In this document: piece by piece, positions 48,413 through 56,028 of the stretch
Numbering within the stretch: the stretch's first letter is position 1
Layout: each line of letters begins with the position of its first letter
Origin: Mucilaginibacter sp.
Lineage (GTDB): Bacteria > Bacteroidota > Bacteroidia > Sphingobacteriales > Sphingobacteriaceae
Assembly (NCBI GenBank): GCA_030445275.1
Contig: JAUCSE010000023.1
Location: 1-56,028, forward strand
Length of the DNA stretch: 56,028 nt
Direction: 5' to 3'
Notes under the pieces: generated by a model
The model's database searches: none
The model's input: only the letters and a program-made list of their open reading frames with translations
What the model was told of the DNA's origin: nothing
Made by a program: the position numbers and the translations under genes

Positions 48413-50788
48413 TTACTCGCTTCTTAAGCTTTTAACAGGGTTGGCTATAGCCGCTTTAATAGCCTGGAAACTGATAGTTAAAAGAGTAATCAATATTGCC
48501 GCCAGCGCCGAAATAAGAAATACACCTGGGCCTACGCTTACACGATAATCATATTTTTGTAACCAGCCTTGCAGAAAGTATAGTGCAATTGGTGAGGCTA
48601 TTACACAACTGATGATAACCAGCAGCACAAAATCTTTAGATAGCATAAACCATAACTGGCCTACTGTGGCCCCCAGTACTTTACGTACACCAATTTCTTT
48701 GGTACGTTGCTCTGCTATATAAGCCGCCAAACCAAATAGGCCCAGGCACGATATAAAGATGGCCAAACCGGCAAAAATACCAGATAACTTTCCAATTAAT
48801 ACTTCCTGATTGATTTTGCGGTTATAATCATCATCAACAAACCTGCAGGTAAACGGGTAGGCCGGATTGTATTTGGAAAAAATTTGATTAATCTTTTCAA
48901 TTGCGCTGTGTGGATTTACATTTGGTGCCAAACGATAAATGATATTATCATGAGGTTCGGTATTATATAAAAACATAGTTGGATCGGCTTTGGCAAATGG
49001 CGATATCATCAGAGCATCTTTTACCACCCCAATTATCCGGAGTTTTTTTCCATCCTTGGTGATGATCTGACTGATGGGGTCTTTTAATCGCAATCGCTTA
49101 ATGGCAGTCTCGTTAAAGATAACATTTGAAGTATCGGATGGTACAGTGTTAAAATCTCTCCCTGCCAACACTTTCATCCCTAATGTTTTAAAATAACTAT
49201 CAGCAACAATCATCGTCCCCATTTCAACGGTTTCACCGGCAAATTTCCCTGGCCATTGGTCAATATCCATATGCCAGGAAACATCGGTAGCCGGGCTTGT
49301 GGCATTCGTTATACTTTCAACTATTCCGCTTTGTAACAAATCATTTTTAAGTGCGGCATAATTCTTACCGAGGTCAGCACTCATAGTAGAAGCTAGCAAA
49401 CGATCAATGCTGTAGCCTGTTGGTCTATTTTTGGCATATTGTATCTGCCGGTAAATAACAACCGTACTTATGATGAGCGCAATAGAGCAGCTGAACTGCA
49501 TAACCACTAAAACCTTCCTTGATAATGAAGCCGACTTACCTACTTGTATTGTTCCTTTTAATACCTTAACAGGATTAAATGACGATAAATAAAATGCTGG
49601 TCTGCTGCCAGCAATAAGGCCTGTTACCAGTACACAGCCTAACATGATCAGCCAAAAAACAATACTACTAAATGGAATACGGATCATGGTACCCGTAAGC
49701 GCGTTAAATGGACCTAAAGCTATCTGAACAAAAAGTACCGCGCATAAAAAGGATATAAAGGTGGTTAATACTGATTCTGTTAAAAATTGGAATATTAAAT
49801 GTTTGCGTTGTGAACCAATAGCTTTACGGATACCTACTTCGCGCGCCCGTTTTTCAGATCGTGCTGTAGTTAAGTTGATGAAATTAATGCAGGCAATCAA
49901 CAAAACTAAAATGCCAATAATGCTAAATATCCTTACATAATCAATAAAGCCACCGCTGGCTATGCCATTTTTATACTCGGAATATAAATGCCAATCCTTT
50001 ATAGGTTGCATGATCACTTCAGAGTTTTTAGCATTGATATTATTCTCCCCCTTTTCTATATTCTTAATTTTAGGGGCTACCTGGGCATAAGAAATCCCTG
50101 ACCTCAGCTTGGTATAAATAGAAAAATTATTTGAACCAAAACTTCCATGATTCCCTTTCACCCAAGCCTGGGTTTGTTCCATAAAGCTGAAGGGGATAAT
50201 GTATTTTATAAAATGCATTACCGAATTTGAAGGTACATCTTCGATAACCCCTGTTACCTTTAAATTATAAGCATTATCAATTTTAACCACTTTATTGATC
50301 ACATTATTGGTAGTACCAAATAAGGCTATAGCTGTAGCCTGGGTTAATACAATAGAATACGGATCTTTTAATGCTGAGCCAGCACTTCCCTGCAGCATGG
50401 GGTATTTAAATATGTTAAGGAAATCGCTTCCTGATTGCATACCATCAATATAAAGCTTTTTATCACCTACCATTAAACCATGCGAACTACCGCCATCTGA
50501 TTCGGCCACATATTCAATTTCAGGAATATTAGCACGAAGCACATCAGCCAGTTTAAGCGATGTGGAAGTAAATGTTAGTGTTTCGCCATTACTGTTAAAA
50601 TTGCGCTTTACCTGATATGTCTGCTGATAATCTGGCAAAAACTTATCATATGAGTATTCGTTATTAACCCACAATGCTATCAGTAATGCAACCGCCATTC
50701 CTGTCGCCAATCCCAGTATATTAATAGCACTATAGGCTTTATTATTGATGATGTTGCGCCAGGCTATTTTTAAATAATTCTTGATCAT
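48413..50788 (-). CDS. MacB/FtsX-type ABC permease, copy 3 of 4
   Basis: 791 residues with the same plan as its neighbours: MIKNYLKIAWRNIINNK, span 1, MacB-like domain, FtsX domain 1 (LLIACINFINLTTARSEKRAREVGIRKAIGSQRKHLIFQ), second periplasmic domain from about YAKNRPTGYSIDRLL, FtsX domain 2 (YIAEQRTKEIGVRKVLGATVGQL), end NPVKSLRSE. The periplasmic parts differ clearly from the other copies while the FtsX motifs stay close, the pattern of tandem duplication followed by divergence of the sensing domain. Sixty bases separate it from copy 4. Confidence 0.88.
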   Translation of the reverse strand: MIKNYLKIAWRNIINNKAYSAINILGLATGMAVALLIALWVNNEYSYDKFLPDYQQTYQVKRNFNSNGETLTFTSTSLKLADVLRANIPEIEYVAESDGGSSHGLMVGDKKLYIDGMQSGSDFLNIFKYPMLQGSAGSALKDPYSIVLTQATAIALFGTTNNVINKVVKIDNAYNLKVTGVIEDVPSNSVMHFIKYIIPFSFMEQTQAWVKGNHGSFGSNNFSIYTKLRSGISYAQVAPKIKNIEKGENNINAKNSEVIMQPIKDWHLYSEYKNGIASGGFIDYVRIFSIIGILVLLIACINFINLTTARSEKRAREVGIRKAIGSQRKHLIFQFLTESVLTTFISFLCAVLFVQIALGPFNALTGTMIRIPFSSIVFWLIMLGCVLVTGLIAGSRPAFYLSSFNPVKVLKGTIQVGKSASLSRKVLVVMQFSCSIALIISTVVIYRQIQYAKNRPTGYSIDRLLASTMSADLGKNYAALKNDLLQSGIVESITNATSPATDVSWHMDIDQWPGKFAGETVEMGTMIVADSYFKTLGMKVLAGRDFNTVPSDTSNVIFNETAIKRLRLKDPISQIITKDGKKLRIIGVVKDALMISPFAKADPTMFLYNTEPHDNIIYRLAPNVNPHSAIEKINQIFSKYNPAYPFTCRFVDDDYNRKINQEVLIGKLSGIFAGLAIFISCLGLFGLAAYIAEQRTKEIGVRKVLGATVGQLWFMLSKDFVLLVIISCVIASPIALYFLQGWLQKYDYRVSVGPGVFLISALAAILITLLTISFQAIKAAIANPVKSLRSE

Positions 50789-50870
50789 ATTTTTTTTTAA
50801 TTTCTAAAAACTAATTTTTAAATTCTAAACTCTAAATAGCCTTGAGCTTTAAGCTTTCTGCCTTTAGCCT

Positions 50871-53249
50871 TTACTCGCTTCTTAAACTTTTAACCGGATT
50901 TGCCAAGGCTGCAGTAATTGAACGATAACCAACTGTTACGGCTGCAATAATAAAAGTTGATAGTATGGAAATCAGGAAAATGCCTGGGCCAATACTTATC
51001 CGGTATTTAAAATCCTGCAGATAATTGTGCATGGCCCACCAGGCCAGTGGTGCTGCAATTACAAACGCTATCAATAACAAAAAGCTAAACTCTTTACCAA
51101 AAAGCCATAATACGTGGCTGATATTGGCACCTAAAACCTTGCGTACGCCTATTTCCTTTGTTTTACGCACGGCCATGAATGATACCAATCCATATAAACC
51201 TAAACAGCCTATCACTATGGCAATACAAGCGAATGCTTCAACCAGTTTAAGCTGAATGTTATCCATTTCATAAAATTCCCTGATACTGTCATCTAAAAAC
51301 TTATATGAATAAAGTTCATCGGGAAAAGTTTCACTCCATATCTTTTCAAATGAAGCAAGCGATACTTTGGCATTACGCATGTTCATTTTTATAGCCAAAC
51401 TTGAATAGGAGTCAGGAGCGATATAAATACATACCGGTGAAATTTCGGTATGAAGTGAATAGTTGTAAAAATCTTTCATTACCCCTACAATTGGCGCGGT
51501 AACACTTTTTCCATTTACACTTAATGTTTTCCCTATTACATCCTGCGGTTTCAGATTCAGTTTGCGTGCAAAGGTTTCATTCACCAGGAACTCTCTTACA
51601 GTATCGGCTTTAAATAAATTCCGGCCGGCTACCAGTTTTACTCCAAAAGTTGAAATGTAATTTTCATCACCCGCTTTGGTATTAATGCTCCAATGTTCTT
51701 CCTCAGGCCTGTTATCATAATTAAAACCAGTGGTGTTATTTGAGTGAGATGCAGGTGCGCCATAGCAATAGGAAACTTTTTCAACTCCTTGTACTTCATT
51801 GATCCGGTTCTTCATAGTGCTTAGTTTTACCTTATCATTTTGTGGCAGGGGTAGTAATAGTACAGCATCCTTATCAAAACCAAGATCGGTTGTTTGCGAA
51901 TAATGCAATTGCGATACAATAATAATAGTACCTATAATTAGTACCTGCGAAATAGAAAACTGCGTAACCACGAGGATACGCCTTAGCGAAAAACCACCTA
52001 CATGTTTTTGTGAAAGTTTACTTTTAAGCGCCAGTATGGGCTGAAACCGCGCCAGTACCAAACCGGGATAAGAACCAGATAAAAATATAACCACCAAGCT
52101 AATTATAACAATGAAAACAGTAAGCTCCTGCCCGTTAAATGCCATTTGCGAATGAAACAAGTTGTTTATTGCCGGCAATGCTAATAACGATAGGCAAACG
52201 GCTACAATAACAGCCACTATAGTGATCAGAGCAGTTTCGGCAATAAACTGCCAGAAAAGCTGGTGTGGCAAACTGCCCAATACTTTTCTGATACCTACCT
52301 CTTTTGAACGGTTTAGCGCCTGCGCTGTTGCCAGGTTAACAAAGTTTACGCAAGCTGTAATGATCAGGAACACCCCTATAAAGAACAGTGCCCAAAGATA
52401 TTTTTTATCAGCATAACCACCCAGATCAGGATTAAAGTGCATATCAGCAATCGGCTGAAGTTTAAAACGCCATACCTTTAAATCACGACCGGTAAAGTGT
52501 TTTTTCACTAACTCTGCCAAGCCACTTTCAGCCTGTGCAACAGTTACATTTGGTTTCAACAGCGTAAATGCCTGGCTTCCGCTATAAACACCACCCCAAT
52601 TTCCTTCACGTTCTTTATCGGTATACTGATCCATATTGCTATATGAAACATAAATCTCCTGCTTGCGGTCTGTGTTGGCAGGCAGATCTTTTAATATTCC
52701 GGTGATAGTAAAATTCAACTTATTATCCAGACGAATAACCTTCCCTATGGCATTATCGTCACCAAAGTATTTATGCGCTATCTTTTCTGTAACTATAGCC
52801 TCATTTGGCTGAACCAGTACCGTTTTTTTGTCACCTTTTAATAAAGGAAAGTTAAGAATGTCAAAATATTCAGGTTCAGTAAAAGCTACGCCTTGTTCTT
52901 CTCTGAATTTTTTTACAACATTACCCTTTGTTATAGTAATCAGATTATCATGAAAATTTATAACCCTTGCCGTTTTTTCGCTCAATGAAAAATCATTTCT
53001 AAACGCCTTACCTAATGGTTGCGGTACGGCTCCAGCCTTGTTTACTTCTTCTTCATGCCATTCGGTATACAGCTTATATATGCGATTTGAATTTCTATGA
53101 AAAGTATCAAAACTAAGATGATAAGTGATCAGTGTGAAAATCAGTATACCACAGGTAATACCTAATGCCAAACCAATAACACTGATAGCTGCGTAAGTTT
53201 TATTACGTTTCAGGTTTCTCCAGGCTATTTTGATATAATTTTTTATCAT
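50871..53249 (-). CDS. MacB/FtsX-type ABC permease, copy 2 of 4
   Basis: 792 residues: MIKNYIKIAWRNLKRNK, span 1, MacB-like core, FtsX domain 1 (ITACVNFVNLATAQALNRSKEVGIRKVLGSLPHQLFWQ), second core from about QTTDLGFDKDAVLLLPLP, FtsX domain 2 (FMAVRKTKEIGVRKVLGANISHV), end NPVKSLRSE. Closest in sequence to copy 1 (shared TTDLGFDKDAVL/KADLGFDKNAVL and GLYGLVSFMAV segments), so these two look like the most recent duplicates. Confidence 0.88.
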   Translation of the reverse strand: MIKNYIKIAWRNLKRNKTYAAISVIGLALGITCGILIFTLITYHLSFDTFHRNSNRIYKLYTEWHEEEVNKAGAVPQPLGKAFRNDFSLSEKTARVINFHDNLITITKGNVVKKFREEQGVAFTEPEYFDILNFPLLKGDKKTVLVQPNEAIVTEKIAHKYFGDDNAIGKVIRLDNKLNFTITGILKDLPANTDRKQEIYVSYSNMDQYTDKEREGNWGGVYSGSQAFTLLKPNVTVAQAESGLAELVKKHFTGRDLKVWRFKLQPIADMHFNPDLGGYADKKYLWALFFIGVFLIITACVNFVNLATAQALNRSKEVGIRKVLGSLPHQLFWQFIAETALITIVAVIVAVCLSLLALPAINNLFHSQMAFNGQELTVFIVIISLVVIFLSGSYPGLVLARFQPILALKSKLSQKHVGGFSLRRILVVTQFSISQVLIIGTIIIVSQLHYSQTTDLGFDKDAVLLLPLPQNDKVKLSTMKNRINEVQGVEKVSYCYGAPASHSNNTTGFNYDNRPEEEHWSINTKAGDENYISTFGVKLVAGRNLFKADTVREFLVNETFARKLNLKPQDVIGKTLSVNGKSVTAPIVGVMKDFYNYSLHTEISPVCIYIAPDSYSSLAIKMNMRNAKVSLASFEKIWSETFPDELYSYKFLDDSIREFYEMDNIQLKLVEAFACIAIVIGCLGLYGLVSFMAVRKTKEIGVRKVLGANISHVLWLFGKEFSFLLLIAFVIAAPLAWWAMHNYLQDFKYRISIGPGIFLISILSTFIIAAVTVGYRSITAALANPVKSLRSE

Positions 53250-53334
53250 GATTCTTTTAAAATTCTAAATCTTTATTGCTAAACTCTAAATACTAAAAAG
53301 CTTTGTGCCTTAAGCATTCATCTTTTACCTTATT

Positions 53335-55758
53335 TTACTCGCTTCTTAAACTTTTAACCGGATTTACCAGCGCTGCTTTTAGTGCTTTATAACCTACAGT
53401 TACCCAGGCAATAAACATTGATGTAACTATTGCCAATATAAACACCCATACACTTAAAGAAACACGGTATGCAAAGTTTTGCAGCCAACCGGTCATGATA
53501 TACCAGGCTGCGGGCATAGCTATTACGAACGATATGCCTATAAGTATCATAAACTCTTTAGAGAACAGGAATATGATGCTACTTATTGATGCACCAAGCA
53601 CTTTGCGTACCCCCACCTCTTTAGTACGTTGAACAGCCATGAATGATACCAGTCCATATAAACCCAGGCATGATATAAAAATGGCTATGATGGCAAATAT
53701 TTTATAAACCAATGCCATTTGGTTTTCCTGCTGATAAAAATCGGCTATGCGCTGATCAAGAAAAAATCCATCATAAGCATATTCTGGGTAAGTTGTTTCC
53801 CACATTTTTTGCAGCTCGGCAACGGTTTTGGTAAGGTTGTTAGTTTTTATTTTGATAGCTATCTCTGATTCCACCTTATTATTGATGGAAATCACAATTG
53901 GTTTTATTGTTTCACGAAGAGAATTAGTTTTGAAATCCTTTACTACCCCGCTGATGGGTAAAGCGGCACCTCCGCCTAAGCTTACGGTTTTACCAATAGC
54001 ATTTTCGGCATTCTGAATACCTATTTTATGGATGAATGTTTCATTAACAACTACCTGGCGTGCAGTGTCGCTTACATCGTACCCTTTACCGGCTATAAAA
54101 TGCAGTCCAAAAGTTTTAAAATAATCAGCATCGCCAAACTTTAAAAAAGTATTGAAACTTTCGTCTTTATCCTTAATAGCGTGATTAAAACTAAAATTGG
54201 TTGAAGAGTTATTATCAGACGAGGGTGCATCAGAAGAAAAACTTACCGATTGCACCTGCGCAACCTGTAATAATTGTTGCTTAAATGATTCCATTTTACG
54301 CAAGCTCAGGCTATCCGTGTAGCCCGGTATAATCAATACCGCATTTTTATCAAAACCCAGATCGGCCTTATTTACATAATCCATTTGATTTACGGCAACT
54401 ATAGTACCTATAATGAGCAATTGCGATATGGCAAACTGTGCTACAACCAATGCCCTGCGCAGCGGTATGCCACCAATAGAAGCGGCTGTTATTTTGTTTT
54501 TTAAAGCCAGTACGGGCTTAAAACCCGACACTATTAATGCTGGGTAAATACCTGATAATAAAATCACTGCAAGTGTTACCGCAAACAAAAACAACATACT
54601 GTAGGTATTAAACAGACTAATGCTTTCAGGTACGCTGGCAATATTTTTCAGATAAGGCATGGTTATTTTTGCTACCACAATGGCCAATAAAACAGATCCG
54701 ATCACAATCAACGTAGTTTCGCCTATTACCTGTATTATCAGTTGTTTCCGGGTACTACCTAATACTTTTCGTATACCCACTTCTTTTGATCGCCCTACTG
54801 ATTGCGCAGTAGATAGATTTATAAAATTGATTGAAGCCATAACGATGATCAGTATAGCTATAAATGAAAGGGTACGCAAGGTAGCCATACTCATTATATG
54901 ATCGCCAAGTGTATTACCAAAACGGGTATCAAAATGCAACAGAGATAAGGGCTGAGCGAAAATCAGACGGCGTTTTGTTCCAGTTTTAAAATGTTTTTGG
55001 GTAAACGTTTTTAATTGTGCGTTGATGTTATCAGCAGTCATATTGGGGAACATCATAAATACCTGGTGATTACTACTGAGTGAACCCCACTCTCTGTTAT
55101 AATCATACTCCTTAGGATATTGTTTCCAGGTGATGTAGGATACCATTACCTTAAACGGAAAATCACTATTTACAGGAGCATCCTCAACAACACCGCCCAC
55201 TTTTAGGTTTAAAATATTATCCATTTTCAGTGCTTTGCCTACAGCATCAGTCCAACTGCCGAAATATTTAATAGCAGTGCTTTTACTGATAACCACCATA
55301 TTGGGTTCGGCCAAAACAGATGGGCTGCCTGCAACCCATTTATAACTAAAAATATCAAAGTACTGAGGTTCTATAAAAACTACGCCTACCCTTTCCGTAA
55401 ATTTCTTATCATCTTTAGCACTTCCTGCATTATTATCAGACACCGTGATCTGACTGCCATAGCTGGAATTTAACGCTGCTACTTTGGCTTGCGGGAAATC
55501 TATTCTTAGGGCATCCGTTGCTGGATCAGGTACGCCAGGGTTATAATTCATACCCTCCTCACGAATTTGCTTGGTTACTATATGATAAATATTTTTAAAA
55601 TTGGGTTGGTCTGTATCAAAACTCAACTCGTACTGAATAATAATGAATATTAACAAACTGGCTGAAATACCCAAAGTTAAACCAGCTATGTTAATGATCG
55701 AGTGTCCCTTATGGCGTATAATGTTTCTCCAGGCTATTTTGAAATAGTTTTTCAGCAT
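53335..55758 (-). CDS. MacB/FtsX-type ABC permease, copy 1 of 4
   Basis: 807 residues, first gene of the operon: MLKNYFKIAWRNIIRHKGHS, span 1, MacB-like core, FtsX domain 1 (MASINFINLSTAQSVGRSKEVGIRKVLGSTRKQLIIQ), second core from about KADLGFDKNAVLIIPG, FtsX domain 2 (FMAVQRTKEVGVRKVLGASISSI), end NPVKSLRSE. The ~15 extra residues fall in the periplasmic cores. Transcription probably starts from the region at 55794-55892. No ATPase is fused or adjacent upstream in the window. Confidence 0.88.
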   Translation of the reverse strand: MLKNYFKIAWRNIIRHKGHSIINIAGLTLGISASLLIFIIIQYELSFDTDQPNFKNIYHIVTKQIREEGMNYNPGVPDPATDALRIDFPQAKVAALNSSYGSQITVSDNNAGSAKDDKKFTERVGVVFIEPQYFDIFSYKWVAGSPSVLAEPNMVVISKSTAIKYFGSWTDAVGKALKMDNILNLKVGGVVEDAPVNSDFPFKVMVSYITWKQYPKEYDYNREWGSLSSNHQVFMMFPNMTADNINAQLKTFTQKHFKTGTKRRLIFAQPLSLLHFDTRFGNTLGDHIMSMATLRTLSFIAILIIVMASINFINLSTAQSVGRSKEVGIRKVLGSTRKQLIIQVIGETTLIVIGSVLLAIVVAKITMPYLKNIASVPESISLFNTYSMLFLFAVTLAVILLSGIYPALIVSGFKPVLALKNKITAASIGGIPLRRALVVAQFAISQLLIIGTIVAVNQMDYVNKADLGFDKNAVLIIPGYTDSLSLRKMESFKQQLLQVAQVQSVSFSSDAPSSDNNSSTNFSFNHAIKDKDESFNTFLKFGDADYFKTFGLHFIAGKGYDVSDTARQVVVNETFIHKIGIQNAENAIGKTVSLGGGAALPISGVVKDFKTNSLRETIKPIVISINNKVESEIAIKIKTNNLTKTVAELQKMWETTYPEYAYDGFFLDQRIADFYQQENQMALVYKIFAIIAIFISCLGLYGLVSFMAVQRTKEVGVRKVLGASISSIIFLFSKEFMILIGISFVIAMPAAWYIMTGWLQNFAYRVSLSVWVFILAIVTSMFIAWVTVGYKALKAALVNPVKSLRSE

Positions 55759-55793
55759 GTTCTACAGTTTAATCATTACAATGGTTTAAAACA

Positions 55794-55892
55794 CATACCA
55801 AAAAAACAAACAACTGACAATCAACGTATTAAGACATCTCGACGATACAGACATGTACGTAAGCGTAACACCATGTGTACGATTATGATACA
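55794..55892 (-). promoter_or_regulatory. Regulatory region of the four-permease operon, duplicated at 45804-45903
   Basis: Shares CATACCAAAA...AATCAAC (55794-55825) and TGTGTACGATTATGATACA (55874-55892) with the ATPase/TolC operon. An imperfect dyad CGTAACAC-CA-TGTGTACG at 55864-55881 looks like a dimer-binding site. On the minus strand TTTGGTATG lies about 40 bases before the start codon. Confidence 0.55.
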
Positions 55893-56028
55893 GTATCCCG
55901 CAATATGACCCGTCCGGATTTGGCTATACATTTTGGTGAGTAAATCCTGTAATAACTATACAGAGGAGTTTGTTAATCCTAAGTGAACTATACAGGGTCT
56001 TTTTTTAAAGATAAAGATTAAATACTTG
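55893..56028. other. Window end: CTATACA words and possible terminator
   Basis: CTATACA occurs three times (55922, 55958 and 55989 regions). CCTGTAATA can pair with TATACAGG, followed by TCTTTTTTT, a possible plus-strand terminator of nothing visible in the window. No gene seen. Confidence 0.35.

Noticed and set aside
1..56028. tRNA, rRNA or CRISPR arrays
   Set aside because: I looked for cloverleaf-like segments, rRNA signatures and regularly spaced direct repeats and found none; the repeats present are palindromic or short-word tracts.

Overview
This window comes from a chromosome of the Bacteroidota. Gene content and style point to the family Sphingobacteriaceae, with a Mucilaginibacter-like genome most likely. 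The signs are: -7 promoter elements of the Bacteroidota TAnnTTTG type close to start codons, no strong Shine-Dalgarno signals, a TonB-dependent receptor with a carboxypeptidase-regulatory-like domain, tandem MacB/FtsX-type permeases ending in NPVKSLRSE, and many intergenic palindromes and short 'word' repeats typical of this group. The taxonomic call is inference from style; no rRNA or tRNA gene was seen.

Layout. Positions 1-5000: end of a mannose-1-phosphate guanylyltransferase, rlmB, an AT-rich region rich in TTAACA boxes, dnaB and a chromate transporter. 5190-9600: a GH76 lipoprotein, an OmpA/HHH envelope pair, a secreted EthD-like protein and a TPR protein. 9600-17960: etfBA plus a bifunctional-nuclease gene, a NupG-like permease, a secreted ThuA-like protein, a GMC oxidoreductase, and a MOSC/VOC/SelT-like three-gene operon. 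18140-23290: an assimilatory sulfur locus with an Rrf2 regulator, a siroheme sulfite/nitrite reductase with a C-terminal extension, a siroheme-synthase/TSUP-permease fusion and an APS/PAPS reductase, followed by a convergent TonB receptor (23546-26503). 27080-29600: proBA and an unlisted 30-residue membrane protein. 29590-32860: a low-GC accessory stretch with an IS982-type transposase, small unknown genes and two candidate structured RNAs. 32870-42670: mnmA, topA, a small conserved unknown and a giant alpha-2-macroglobulin-like protein. 42790-55760 (all minus strand): a beta-barrel protein, a TolC/LolD-like pair, and four tandem paralogous ABC permeases.

Most interesting: the sulfite reductase gene is preceded by a complete trp-style attenuator. 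It has a promoter, a 12-codon leader ORF reading MCYCVRDSKARL, competing RNA stems and an intrinsic terminator just before the gene. The TonB receptor at the other end of the same sulfur locus has its own leader ORF ending in three cysteine codons and a stop (..GCCC-stop). Together they suggest that ribosome stalling at Cys codons controls sulfur acquisition in this lineage. The Rrf2 gene, the siroheme-synthase/permease fusion and the APS reductase complete a coherent sulfate-to-sulfide module, in which siroheme made by the fusion protein is the cofactor of the reductase.

Other points: a candidate ~100-nt RNA divergent from the IS982 gene, a ~150-nt nested-stem element at 32197-32335, a duplicated promoter architecture that links the four-permease operon with the separate ATPase/TolC operon, and several families of dispersed palindromes.
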